Part shown: positions 38,481 to 47,070 of the stretch, piece after piece
Layout: every line of letters begins with the position of its first letter
How positions within the stretch are numbered: the first letter of the stretch is position 1
Assembly (NCBI GenBank): GCA_900769405.1
Contig: CAAGGL010000010.1
Location: 124,001-188,000, forward strand
Direction of reading: 5' to 3'
Source of the DNA: an uncultured Alistipes sp.
GTDB taxonomy: Bacteria; Bacteroidota; Bacteroidia; Bacteroidales; Rikenellaceae
DNA length: 64,000 nt
The notes under the pieces: generated by a model
Seen by the model: only the letters and a program-made list of their open reading frames with translations
The model's database searches: none
Told to the model about the DNA's origin: nothing
Position numbers and translations under genes: made by a program

Positions 38481-38679
38481 CCCTTCGGTGGGCAAGTTCG
38501 GGGGCTGCAAGAGCATTCAATTCACGATAAGGCTTAGATTTGCACAAAGCTATTTAGTAAAACCCGCCCTTCGGCGGGCAAGTTCGGGGGCTGCAAGAGC
38601 ATTCAATTCACGATAAGGCTTAGATTTGTGCAAAGCTATTTAGTAAAACCCGCCCTTCGGCGGGCAAGTTCGGGGGCTG
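38481..38679. repeat. 86-bp tandem repeat, 2.3 copies
   Basis: Units start at 38481, 38567 and 38653 with exact 86-bp period. Copies 1 and 2 differ only at CGGTGGG/CGGCGGG and TTTGCACAAAG/TTTGTGCAAAG. Copy 3 covers the first 27 bases (CCCTTCGGCGGG through GGGGGCTG) and then changes into the dispersed palindrome. Non-coding; lies between two converging terminators. Confidence 0.9.
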
Positions 38680-38733
38680 GGGCGGTCGCCGAAGGCGAGC
38701 CCCCCGAACTTGGGCAGTTTCCGAGAAACTGCC
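38653..38733. repeat. Dispersed palindromic repeat, copy B
   Basis: Arms CAAGTTCGGGGGCT (38665-38678) and AGCCCCCCGAACTTG (38698-38712, one extra C) around CGCC/GGCG (38687-38697), then a second hairpin GGCAGTTT/AAACTGCC (38713-38733). It matches copy A at 4191-4260 in order and sequence. It starts inside the third unit of the tandem repeat. Confidence 0.75.
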
Positions 38734-38752
38734 ACCTATGCCCTCAAATATT

Positions 38753-38784
38753 AAAGCCGCACTCCTTTCGGGGTGCGGCTTAAT
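38753..38784 (-). terminator. Terminator of pgi
   Basis: AAGCCGCAC (38754-38762) pairs with GTGCGGCTT (38773-38781). Read on the minus strand it lies 20 bp past the pgi stop and is followed by TTTAATATTT. Confidence 0.7.
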
Positions 38785-38804
38785 TGTGAATCGTGAATTG
38801 ACAA

Positions 38805-40136
38805 CTACAATCGCTCTTTGATCGCTTTGCTCTCGGCCTCGTAGCCGGGTTTGTCGAGCAGAGCGAACATATTCTTCTTGTAGGCCTCGACACCAGGCTG
38901 GTTGAAGGGGTTGACGCCCAGAATGTAACCGCTGATACCGCACGCGCGCTCGAAGAAGTAGAGCAGTGCACCGATGTGGTAGGCGTTGATTGCGGGCAGC
39001 TCGATGCGAATATTGGGCACGCCACCGTCGGTGTGAGCCAACTGAACGCCCAACTCAGCCATACGATTGACCTCCGAAATACGCTTGCCTGCCAAGAAAT
39101 TCAGACCGTCGAGGTTCTCTTCGTCGCTCTCGATTGTGATCGAGTGGTCGGGTTTGGCAACCGAAATCACGGTCTCCATCAACATACGCTCACCCTCCTG
39201 AATGTACTGACCCATCGAGTGCAGGTCGGCCGTCAGCGTCACGCTTGCGGGGAAGATACCCTTACCCTCCTTGCCTTCGCTCTCGCCGTAGAGCTGTTTC
39301 CACCACTCGGCAATGTATTGGAGCTTAGGCTCATAGCTTGCCAGAATCTCGATCTTCTTGCCCTCGGCATAGAGTGCGTTACGCACGGCAGCGTACTGAG
39401 CGGCGATATTCTGCTCGTAGGGAACATTCTCGTCGGTAGCCTTCTGCATATCCTGCGCACCGCGTACCAGCGCCTCGATATCGATACCTGCGGCAGCCAG
39501 CGGCAGCAGACCCACGGGAGTCAGTACCGAGAAACGACCACCAACATCGTCGGGAATAACGAATGTCGAGTAGCCCTCCTGCGTAGCGAGGGTTTTGAGT
39601 GCGCCGCGAGCCTTGTCGGTCACGGCAACGATACGCTCGGCAGCCTCAGCCTTGCCGTAGCGACGCTCCAACTCCGCCTTCAAGATGCGGAAAGCGATAG
39701 CGGGCTCGGTCGTGGTGCCCGACTTCGAGATCACAACAACAGCCAGCTCGCGATCCTTAACGGCGTCGAGCAGTTCGTAGGTGTAATCTTCGCTAATGTT
39801 CTGACCAGCAAAGAGAACGATCGGCTCCTTGCGGTCGCGTTTGAGCAGCGCGAACGAGTTGCTCATAGCCTCCAACACGGCCTTCGCACCCAGGTACGAG
39901 CCGCCGATACCGATACAAACGATCACTTCGGCCTTCGCGCGAAGACGGTTAGCGACCTCATTTACGGCTGCGAGCTGCTCGGCGTCGATTGACGAGGGGA
40001 GCGCTACCCAACCCAAAAAGTCGTTGCCTGCGCCCTCGCCGTTTGCCAGCAGAGCGTTTGAAGCCTCGGCTGCGGCACGCAGTTCGGCACTGACCGTTAC
40101 GGCAGCTTTCGAGGTGTCAAGTTTGATAAAATCCAT
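38805..40136 (-). CDS. pgi: Glucose-6-phosphate isomerase
   Basis: Interconverts glucose-6-phosphate and fructose-6-phosphate in glycolysis. It is 443 residues, the shorter bacterial form. CIGIGGSYLGAKAVLEA, the family signature DVGGRFSVLTPVGLLPLAAAG (split here as DVGGRFSV and TPVGLLPLAAAG) and the GESEGKEGKG loop with the catalytic Glu are present. It is transcribed behind gpsA with a 4-bp gap and ends at a hairpin terminator. Confidence 0.96.
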   Translation of the reverse strand: MDFIKLDTSKAAVTVSAELRAAAEASNALLANGEGAGNDFLGWVALPSSIDAEQLAAVNEVANRLRAKAEVIVCIGIGGSYLGAKAVLEAMSNSFALLKRDRKEPIVLFAGQNISEDYTYELLDAVKDRELAVVVISKSGTTTEPAIAFRILKAELERRYGKAEAAERIVAVTDKARGALKTLATQEGYSTFVIPDDVGGRFSVLTPVGLLPLAAAGIDIEALVRGAQDMQKATDENVPYEQNIAAQYAAVRNALYAEGKKIEILASYEPKLQYIAEWWKQLYGESEGKEGKGIFPASVTLTADLHSMGQYIQEGERMLMETVISVAKPDHSITIESDEENLDGLNFLAGKRISEVNRMAELGVQLAHTDGGVPNIRIELPAINAYHIGALLYFFERACGISGYILGVNPFNQPGVEAYKKNMFALLDKPGYEAESKAIKERL

Positions 40137-40140
40137 TGGT

Positions 40141-41148
40141 TTATATAAGTTTTGTTGTTAATAATTTCATTGCATTACGCGCCTTAATCTTGCGGTAGAG
40201 AATGTCGTAAACCGCGTCGGCGATAGGCATTTCGACGCCGAAACGGCTGTTGATGTGGCGGATACACTCCGACGCGAAGTAACCCTCGGCCACCATTCCC
40301 AACTGCAACTGCGCCGCAGCCACCGAGTGTCCGCGACCGATCATCATACCGAAGCGTCGGTTGCGCGAGAAGAGCGAGTACCCCGTTACCAGCAGGTCGC
40401 CCAGATATGCCGATGCACGCGATTGACGCTCAGCGGGATAGGTCTCGTTCAAGAATCGTTCCATCTCGATCGACGAGTTGGCCAGCAGCACGGCTAAGAA
40501 GTTGTCGCCATAGCCCAAGCCTGCGGCAATACCTACGGCAATCGCGTAGATGTTTTTGAGTACGGTGGCGTACTCGATGCCGTAGATGTCCGACGAGGTC
40601 ACGGTCTGAATGTATTTGGTCGTGAACTTGCGTCGCAACTGCTCGGCGTCGTCGGCATTGCTGCACACGACGGTCAGATACGACAGATGTTCGAGTGCCA
40701 CCTCCTCGGCGTGGCAGGGACCCGTCACGATGCCGATGCGGCTGAACGGAATCGAGTAGTGCTGGTTAAAGTACTCGGCCACAGTCACATACTCGTCGGG
40801 CACGATACCCTTGATAGCCGATACGATAAATTTGTCGTCGAGCGAAACAGTGAGCGGTTCGAGCGTCTTTTTGAGGTATGCCGACGGGGTTGCCAGCACG
40901 ATGATGTCGGCCTCGGTCACCACCTTGTTGATGTCGTCGCTGATGTCGATCTTCGAGGTGTCGAGTTCGGCGTCGCTCAGGTACTTGGGGTTATGCTCGT
41001 CGGCGAGAACTCCCTCGGCCACAATGGGGTTGGAGATGTGCCAACCGACGCGAGCCTCGTTCTCGCAAAGTATCTTGACCAATGCGGTTGCCCAACTACC
41101 GTAACCGATCACTGCGCAACGGGCGTTACTATCTAATTTCAAACTCAT
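40141..41148 (-). CDS. gpsA: NAD(P)+-dependent glycerol-3-phosphate dehydrogenase
   Basis: Makes sn-glycerol-3-phosphate for phospholipid synthesis from dihydroxyacetone phosphate. It is 335 residues. Rossmann motif AVIGYGSWATALVKI, substrate-binding Lys in VSAIKGIVPDEY, and YGIEYATVLKNIYAIAVGIAAG are typical. The nucleotide loop reads GYGSWATA instead of the common GxGxWGTA, a mild variant. It is first gene of a gpsA-pgi pair. Confidence 0.94.
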   Translation of the reverse strand: MSLKLDSNARCAVIGYGSWATALVKILCENEARVGWHISNPIVAEGVLADEHNPKYLSDAELDTSKIDISDDINKVVTEADIIVLATPSAYLKKTLEPLTVSLDDKFIVSAIKGIVPDEYVTVAEYFNQHYSIPFSRIGIVTGPCHAEEVALEHLSYLTVVCSNADDAEQLRRKFTTKYIQTVTSSDIYGIEYATVLKNIYAIAVGIAAGLGYGDNFLAVLLANSSIEMERFLNETYPAERQSRASAYLGDLLVTGYSLFSRNRRFGMMIGRGHSVAAAQLQLGMVAEGYFASECIRHINSRFGVEMPIADAVYDILYRKIKARNAMKLLTTKLI

Positions 41149-41172
41149 TACGTGATTAGGATAAATGTGCTA

Positions 41173-41205
41173 CAAATTTAGAAAAAATTGCGCGAACTAT
41201 GGCAA
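41173..41205 (-). promoter_or_regulatory. Candidate promoter of gpsA-pgi
   Basis: On the minus strand TAAATTTG (41180-41173) lies 25 bp before the gpsA start. A TTG at 41205-41203 gives a 22-bp spacer, slightly long. Confidence 0.55.
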
Positions 41206-41224
41206 TAATTCGCCGACTTTTTTC

Positions 41225-41232
41225 TACCTTTG
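41225..41232 (+). promoter_or_regulatory. Promoter box of purH-mreB
   Basis: TACCTTTG, a perfect -7 box, 38 bp before purH; no clear TTTG at -33. It is divergent from the gpsA box, so two transcription units start within about 60 bp. Confidence 0.65.
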
Positions 41233-41270
41233 CGAGGTATAATCGTATAATCATAAAAAATAATAGATAG

Positions 41271-42797
41271 ATGAAAAAGATTAAAAGCGCACTGATCTCG
41301 GTTTTCTACAAAGACGGATTGGACGAAATCGTCAAGACGCTCGCTGCCGGCGGCGTGAAATTGTATTCGACGGGTGGTACCCTGTCGTTTATCGAGTCGC
41401 TCGGTTTGGAGGCTACGGCTGTTGAGGATCTGACGGGTTATCCCTCGATCTTGGGTGGTCGTGTTAAGACCCTGCACCCCAGCGTGTTTGGTGGTATCTT
41501 GGGCCGCCGCGACAACGAGGGCGACCGCGAGCAGATGGCTAAGTATGCTATCCCCGAGATCGACCTGGTGATCGTTGACCTCTATCCCTTCGAGCAGACC
41601 GTGGCAAGCGGCGCCGAGGAGCAGGCTATCATCGAGAAGATCGACATCGGCGGTATCTCGTTGATCCGCGCTGCGGCTAAGAACTTCAAGGATACGGTGA
41701 TCGTTCCTTCGGTTGAGCAGTATGGCGAGTTGCTCGCACTGTTGAAGGAGCAGGATTGCTCGACCACCATCGAGCAGCGTCGTCGCTTTGCGGCTTTGGC
41801 GTTCAGCGTCAGCTCGCACTACGATAGCGCGATTTTCAACTACTTCAACCGCAAGGAGCAGATTGGTGCTCTGCGTATGACCAACAATGGCGCGATGTCG
41901 TTGCGCTATGGCGAGAACCCCCATCAGGATGCAGCATTCTATGGCGACGTTGAGAAGATGTTCACCAAGTTGCACGGCAAGGATATTTCGTACAACAACC
42001 TGCTCGATATCGATGCAGCAATGGGTCTGATCAGCGAGTTCTGGGAGGGTGAGCCCGCATTCGCAATCTTGAAGCACAACAACGCTTGCGGCGTGGCAAC
42101 GCGCTCGACGCTGTGCGAGGCTTACGAGGCTGCGCTGGCTTGCGACCCCGTTTCGGCATTCGGTGGCGTGCTGATCTGCAACCGCAAGGTTGATGTGGCT
42201 ACTGCCGAGAAGATCAATACGCTCTTCTGCGAGGTGCTGATGGCTCCCGGTTTCGAGGAGGAGGCGTTGGAGATCTTGAAGAGCAAGAAGAACCGTATCC
42301 TGCTCGACCTGAAAACTATCGAGCGTCCCGAGATGACCTATCGCTCGGTATTGAACGGTGTGGCAGTTCAGCAGCGCGACAATAAGGTCGGCGGTGTTGA
42401 TAGCGAGGCTGTTCAGAAGACCGAGAAGGGCGTGAGCGAGGAGCAGATGAAGGATCTGATCTTTGCAAATAAGATCGTTAAGCACTCGAAGTCGAACGCT
42501 ATCGTGCTGGCTAAGGGCTCGCAGCTCTACGCAAGCGGTATCGGTCAGACCTCGCGTGTTGATTCGTTGCGTCAGGCTATCGAGAAGGCTAAGTCGTTCG
42601 GTTTCGACCTGAACGGTGCGGTGATGGCCAGCGATGCATTCTTCCCCTTCGCCGACTGCGTTGAGATCGCTCACAAGGAGGGTATCGACGCTGTGATCCA
42701 GCCCGGTGGCTCGGTTCGTGACGAGGAGAGCATCGAGTACTGCAACGCAAATGGTGTAGCGATGTTGTTCACCGGCCTGCGCCACTTCAAGCACTAA
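41271..42797 (+). CDS. purH: Bifunctional AICAR transformylase/IMP cyclohydrolase
   Basis: Catalyses the last two steps of IMP synthesis. It is 508 residues. The N-terminal cyclohydrolase (MGS-like) domain contains LYSTGGT and GRVKTLHPSVFGGIL. The transformylase domain contains the catalytic Lys-His pair in AFAILKHNNACGVA, and the end VIQPGGSVRDEESIEYCN is characteristic. mreB begins 31 bp downstream with no terminator between them, so the two are probably co-transcribed. Confidence 0.97.
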   Translation: MKKIKSALISVFYKDGLDEIVKTLAAGGVKLYSTGGTLSFIESLGLEATAVEDLTGYPSILGGRVKTLHPSVFGGILGRRDNEGDREQMAKYAIPEIDLVIVDLYPFEQTVASGAEEQAIIEKIDIGGISLIRAAAKNFKDTVIVPSVEQYGELLALLKEQDCSTTIEQRRRFAALAFSVSSHYDSAIFNYFNRKEQIGALRMTNNGAMSLRYGENPHQDAAFYGDVEKMFTKLHGKDISYNNLLDIDAAMGLISEFWEGEPAFAILKHNNACGVATRSTLCEAYEAALACDPVSAFGGVLICNRKVDVATAEKINTLFCEVLMAPGFEEEALEILKSKKNRILLDLKTIERPEMTYRSVLNGVAVQQRDNKVGGVDSEAVQKTEKGVSEEQMKDLIFANKIVKHSKSNAIVLAKGSQLYASGIGQTSRVDSLRQAIEKAKSFGFDLNGAVMASDAFFPFADCVEIAHKEGIDAVIQPGGSVRDEESIEYCNANGVAMLFTGLRHFKH

Positions 42798-42828
42798 AAT
42801 TAGAAAACAAAGAAAAGATTGAAATAAA

Positions 42829-43848
42829 ATGGGACTTTTTTCATTGACACAGGAGTTGGCGATGGACCTCGGTACGGCCAACACGCTGATCATACACAAC
42901 GGCAAAGTCGTAGTCGATGAGCCCTCGATCGTTGCGATCGACGTTCGTACACAGAAGGTCGTAGCGGTGGGTATGCAGGCTAAGATGATGCACGAACGTA
43001 CCAACCCCAATATCCGTACAATCCGCCCGTTGAAGGATGGTGTGATTGCCGATTTTACCGCAGCCGAGATGCTGATTCGCGGTCTGGTCAACAAGGTGAA
43101 GACCAATGGCCACCTCTTCTCGCCCTCGCTCAAAATGGTGATCGGTATCCCCTCGGGCTCGACCAACGTCGAGATCCGTGCGGTACGTGACTCGGCTGAC
43201 CGTGCAGGTGGCCGCGAGGTATATATGATTTTCGAGCCTATGGCCGCTGCGCTGGGTGCAGGTCTGGACGTTGAGGCGCCGATGGGTAATATGGTTATCG
43301 ACATCGGTGGTGGTACCTCGGAGATCGCTTGTATCTCGTTGGGTGGTCTGGTTCACTCGGAGAGTATCAACGTTGCAGGTGACGTGTTTACGGCTGATAT
43401 CCAGTCGTATGTTCGCCAGCAGCACAATATCCGTATCGGTGAGCGCACCGCAGAGCAGATCAAGTGCGCAATCGGTGCCGCAGTTTCGGAGTTGGACGAG
43501 GAGCCCGAACCTTTCGAGATCACGGGTCCCAACCTGCTGACAGCACTGCCCCAGACCGTAACGCTGACCTACAAAGAGATCGCTTATGCGTTGGAGAAGT
43601 CGCTGGTGAAGCTCGACGCTGCGCTGATGAAGGTGCTCGAAGAGATGCCGCCCGAGTTGTATAGCGACGTGGTGAAGAACGGTATCTACCTGACGGGTGG
43701 TGGCGCATTGATCAAGGGTTTGGCAAAGCGTCTGAATGCTAAGACCAATCTGCCGTTCATCGTGGCTGAGGATCCTCTGCGTGCGGTAGTTCGCGGTACG
43801 GGCATCGCGTTGAAGAACGTAAATCGCTTCTCGTTCCTGATGCGATAG
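42829..43848 (+). CDS. mreB: Rod shape-determining protein MreB
   Basis: Bacterial actin that guides lateral wall synthesis on the inner membrane. It is 339 residues. The nucleotide-binding motifs are LAMDLGTANTLI, the VIDIGGGTSEIACISLGG phosphate loop and YLTGGGALIKGLAKRL. The amphipathic N-terminus MGLFSLTQEL would bind membrane. It is normally followed directly by mreC; here a hairpin and a 2.1-kb restriction-modification module intervene. Confidence 0.97.
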   Translation: MGLFSLTQELAMDLGTANTLIIHNGKVVVDEPSIVAIDVRTQKVVAVGMQAKMMHERTNPNIRTIRPLKDGVIADFTAAEMLIRGLVNKVKTNGHLFSPSLKMVIGIPSGSTNVEIRAVRDSADRAGGREVYMIFEPMAAALGAGLDVEAPMGNMVIDIGGGTSEIACISLGGLVHSESINVAGDVFTADIQSYVRQQHNIRIGERTAEQIKCAIGAAVSELDEEPEPFEITGPNLLTALPQTVTLTYKEIAYALEKSLVKLDAALMKVLEEMPPELYSDVVKNGIYLTGGGALIKGLAKRLNAKTNLPFIVAEDPLRAVVRGTGIALKNVNRFSFLMR

Positions 43849-43875
43849 GAGCGGGAGCTATTCGCAATAAATTGA

Positions 43876-43909
43876 AAGACAGGTGCATACATAGCTATGC
43901 GCCTGTCTT
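43876..43909 (+). terminator. Hairpin after mreB
   Basis: 14-bp stem AAGACAGGTGCATA (43876-43889) and TATGCGCCTGTCTT (43896-43909, one G-U). No T-run follows, so termination may be partial, but it would separate mreB from the inserted genes. Confidence 0.6.
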
Positions 43910-43984
43910 GGGTTAAATGCCCGAATGAATTTTGGCGTCTAGACTGTTGATAAAATGTTTGGAGTAAGCAATATTTGCCGAACA

Positions 43985-44011
43985 TTGAGAGTTAAAAAAG
44001 ACGTATATTTG
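43985..44011 (+). promoter_or_regulatory. Promoter of the restriction-modification module
   Basis: TATATTTG at 44004-44011 matches the -7 consensus; the nearest TTG (43985-43987) gives a 16-bp spacer, shorter than ideal. The methyltransferase ATG is 22 bp past the box, leaving a very short leader. Confidence 0.6.
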
Positions 44012-44032
44012 TAGTATTAGTAGTAGCTATAT

Positions 44033-45514
44033 ATGGCGTGTAGGGTTGCAAATAAGGTCAAGAAGACGGGGCAAGTGTTTACTCCCGACTATCTTGTGTG
44101 CCAAATGCTTGATTATCTTGGATATGTTGATGATCAGGTGGTGACTCGCCATATTATTGATAATAGTTGTGGAGATGGTGCATTTTTGCAAGAAGCCGTG
44201 CGTCGATATGCTGCTGCTGCGATACATAGCGGTCTAGACGTCGATGTTTTGAAGGAACATTTTGAGACCTATATACACGGAATAGATATTGATGAAGAGG
44301 CGTGTAGCGCCTGCGTTAAGAACTTGTCGGATATCGCTCTGTCGTTTGGCGTTAACGATGTGTGCTGGGATGTGAGAAATAGCGACGCATTAAACACATT
44401 GGACTATAATGGCAGAATGGACTTCGTTGTTGGCAATCCTCCGTATGTGCGAGTTCATAATTTAGAAACCTCCTATGATAATGTTAAGCGATATAAGTTT
44501 GCAAATGGCGGAATGACCGACTTATATCTGGCATTTTTTGAGTTGGGCTTTAATATGCTGGCAGATAATGGTAAGTTGTGTTATATCACTCCTAGTTCGT
44601 GGTTGAATAGCCTGGCGGCCTCAAATCTTCGACACCATATTTTGTTGCGCAAGAATCTTCTTTCGTTAGTAGATCTGGGGCATTATCAGCCATTCGAGGG
44701 TGCGACGGCATATACGATCATATCGTTGTTCTCAAAATCATATTGCGAGGATTCATTTGATTACTACGTATTTGATTCGGAAACGTATTCGCGTAAATTC
44801 GTCGATGCATTAAGACTTGATGAGGTGTCGTTTGATGGCTCTCTGTTTTTGGCGAATAGAGAAACATTGAGGCAGCTAAGAGAGATCAAGCAGTCGCAGA
44901 GTATTGTTCGAGCAAAGGTGAAGAATGGGTTTGCAACATTGGCAGATGGAGTCTTTATTGGCGATCAGATTCCCGATAGCGATTATACAATTTATGCACT
45001 CAAAGCATCAACAGGACGTTGGTATAAGTGTCTGTTCCCATACGACGACAAGGGCAAGCCGATCAATCTGTCAAAGATATACGCAAGTGAAAATATGCGT
45101 GCCTATTTAGAGAGCAATAAGACGGCTTTGCTAAAAGGTCGCGATTCGTCTTGTGGTGATTGGTATTTGTATGGACGAACTCAGGCACTCTCGGATGTGT
45201 ATTCAACTAAGATAGCAATCAATACTATTATTAAAGATATTGATAGCATAAAGTTGAATTATGTAGATAAGGGGCAAGGTGTATATAGTGGATTATACAT
45301 TCTTTGTGATATTGATTTTGATGTCATATCCTCTATTCTCAGATCAAATGAATTTGTGGACTATGTCAGGTCTTTGAAGAAATACAAAAGTGGCGGATAT
45401 TATACGTTTAGCTCGAAAGATTTGGAGCAATACCTGAACTATAAATTAACAGACATATATGGAACACTCGCAATTGGACAGCGCATTCCTCAGTGCGATT
45501 ACACGCTCTTTTAG
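44033..45514 (+). CDS. Type II adenine-N6 DNA methyltransferase
   Basis: 493 residues. The N-terminus KKTGQVFTPDYLVCQML is the opening typical of gamma-class m6A methyltransferases. Motif I is IIDNSCGDGAFLQEAV (Asp43, Gly47-Gly49), and the catalytic NPPY is at 135-138 in VVGNPPYVRV. Residues from about 270 onward should be the target-recognition region and match nothing I can name, so specificity is unknown; TaqI/Eco57I-like enzymes are the closest layout. By hand count one 60-base line (44461-44520) has 22 G+C against 38 in a mreB line (43141-43200), indicating foreign origin. Its last 56 bases overlap the following nuclease gene in another frame. Confidence 0.88.
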   Translation: MACRVANKVKKTGQVFTPDYLVCQMLDYLGYVDDQVVTRHIIDNSCGDGAFLQEAVRRYAAAAIHSGLDVDVLKEHFETYIHGIDIDEEACSACVKNLSDIALSFGVNDVCWDVRNSDALNTLDYNGRMDFVVGNPPYVRVHNLETSYDNVKRYKFANGGMTDLYLAFFELGFNMLADNGKLCYITPSSWLNSLAASNLRHHILLRKNLLSLVDLGHYQPFEGATAYTIISLFSKSYCEDSFDYYVFDSETYSRKFVDALRLDEVSFDGSLFLANRETLRQLREIKQSQSIVRAKVKNGFATLADGVFIGDQIPDSDYTIYALKASTGRWYKCLFPYDDKGKPINLSKIYASENMRAYLESNKTALLKGRDSSCGDWYLYGRTQALSDVYSTKIAINTIIKDIDSIKLNYVDKGQGVYSGLYILCDIDFDVISSILRSNEFVDYVRSLKKYKSGGYYTFSSKDLEQYLNYKLTDIYGTLAIGQRIPQCDYTLF

Positions 45515-46181
45515 AAGTTTTTTAGAGTGCGGTACGTCAAGAAGTACCCATAAACTGAAACCTTTGCACGGCGCTATTGCGTCAGATCTGGCAATGCGAT
45601 TAGGCGCAGAGTATCAGGTGAAGTCGCAAGGATATGGTGATGATAAGGAGGGCATTATTTCGGGGCGATATGTAGATAAGAACGTCGACATACTGGTCAG
45701 CAAAAGGGCTTCGGGAGATGTCGTTGCGGGACTTGCTGTAAAGTTTGTGATGCAGAATTATTCGCAGAATTCGAATAACTATTTTGAAAATATGCTAGGC
45801 GAGACAGCTAATATTCGCGCTAAGGGTTATCCCTATTTTCAAATATTTATCATTCTTGATCGTCTGCCATACTACAAGAAAGATAAGTCTATTTCGCGAT
45901 GGGAAACTTTCACCGCGCATAATATTGAAAAATACGTAGCCTTATCGCAAGATAATATTGATGTTTATGTTCATACGCCCAATAAAACACTCGTTTATGT
46001 AGTGCATATTCCTGATAATGATGATTTGGGGACGTTGAACGAATATATTGAATACTACCGAGATCTGAATGTGGAGATTGAAAAGACAAATATTGAGTAT
46101 GCCGCATTTGGCTCGTCGGTGATTTTTAATAACTATGAGGTTTTTATGGACAAGGTGTATCATACGATTTTGTCCGTATAA
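45459..46181 (+). CDS. Putative type II restriction endonuclease
   Basis: 240 residues, starting inside the methyltransferase gene in a different frame; the next Met (residue 46) is too far in to be a good start. A PD-(D/E)xK-like core can be proposed: Asp77 in NVDILVSK and Lys95 in GLAVKFV, with an Ala where the usual acidic residue of ExK sits, then ENMLGETANIRAKGYPYFQIFII. The proposal rests on position next to a methyltransferase more than on sequence. AT-rich codon use matches the methyltransferase (20 G+C in 45961-46020). mreC starts 25 bp after it with no terminator seen. Confidence 0.65.
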   Translation: MEHSQLDSAFLSAITRSFRSFLECGTSRSTHKLKPLHGAIASDLAMRLGAEYQVKSQGYGDDKEGIISGRYVDKNVDILVSKRASGDVVAGLAVKFVMQNYSQNSNNYFENMLGETANIRAKGYPYFQIFIILDRLPYYKKDKSISRWETFTAHNIEKYVALSQDNIDVYVHTPNKTLVYVVHIPDNDDLGTLNEYIEYYRDLNVEIEKTNIEYAAFGSSVIFNNYEVFMDKVYHTILSV

Positions 46182-46206
46182 TTAGAAAGAGTACAAAAAC
46201 GAAGAG

Positions 46207-47049
46207 ATGTTAAAACTCGTTGAGTTCATAAAGAAGGTATATCTGCCGTTGCTGTTTTTGGTGTTGGAGATCGTGGCGATACGCTACTATGCCCACTCGA
46301 ACAGCTACGCCGAGGCGCGTCTGCTGGCAACGTCGAATAGCGTTGTGGGCGGTGTCTATGGGTCGATTTCGGGCGTGAGTGAGTACTTCGGACTGCGCAA
46401 ACGCAACCGCGTGCTGTTGGAGGAGATGGCCGAGTTGCAGAACGAATTGACGCGCTATCGCGAGTCGGCGGTCTATGATCAGCTGGATTCGTTGGGCGCG
46501 GAGGTCGAGACCAAATATTCGTATATGACGGCTCGCGTGGTGCGCAATACGGTGAATCGCCAGCACAACTTCCTGACGCTGAACAAGGGTCTGCGCGACG
46601 GTGTGGAGACCGATATGGCGGTCATTACGCCCGACGGCGCGATGGTCGGATACGTTGTGAGTTGCTCGGAGCGTTATGCGGTGGCGATCACGATCCTCAA
46701 TACCGACTTCAACGCCAGCGGTAAGTTGGCGGGTGACGGTCACTCGGGCGCGATCTATTGGGAGGGCTTCGATTCGCACCGCGTCAAGATGCACGAGCTG
46801 TCGAAGTATGCGCCGGTTGAGGTGGGCGATACGATCGTCTCGACCGGTTTCTCGCACTTCTTCCCCGAGGATATCACGATCGGTTATGTCGAGCAGTTGG
46901 AGGTCGATGAGCCTACCTCGTCGCTCAAATTGGTGCTGGGTCTGGCGGCTGATATGAGTCGTTTGCAGGACGTGCTGCTGATCAAAAATATCGATATTTA
47001 CGAGTTGAACGCCTTGGAGGAGGAGGCCAACTCGCTGTTCCAACCTTGA
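46207..47049 (+). CDS. mreC: Rod shape-determining protein MreC
   Basis: Periplasmic scaffold of the elongasome. It is 280 residues: short cytoplasmic N-terminus, one membrane segment (LPLLFLVLEIVAIRYY), a coiled-coil stretch (about 65-90, RKRNRVLLEEMAELQNELTR) and the beta-rich MreC domain. GC and codon use return to the mreB pattern at this gene. With the module in place its expression may depend on read-through from purH-mreB or from the module promoter. Confidence 0.95.
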   Translation: MLKLVEFIKKVYLPLLFLVLEIVAIRYYAHSNSYAEARLLATSNSVVGGVYGSISGVSEYFGLRKRNRVLLEEMAELQNELTRYRESAVYDQLDSLGAEVETKYSYMTARVVRNTVNRQHNFLTLNKGLRDGVETDMAVITPDGAMVGYVVSCSERYAVAITILNTDFNASGKLAGDGHSGAIYWEGFDSHRVKMHELSKYAPVEVGDTIVSTGFSHFFPEDITIGYVEQLEVDEPTSSLKLVLGLAADMSRLQDVLLIKNIDIYELNALEEEANSLFQP

Positions 47050-47070
47050 TTCTAAAAGAGCCGAAAAGTT

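Noticed and set aside
38481..38679. CRISPR array
   Set aside because: The repeat has a continuous 86-bp period with no unique spacers and no cas genes nearby.
41178..43304. 708-codon open frame antisense to purH and mreB
   Set aside because: Crosses two well-supported sense genes and the purH promoter; no domain content.
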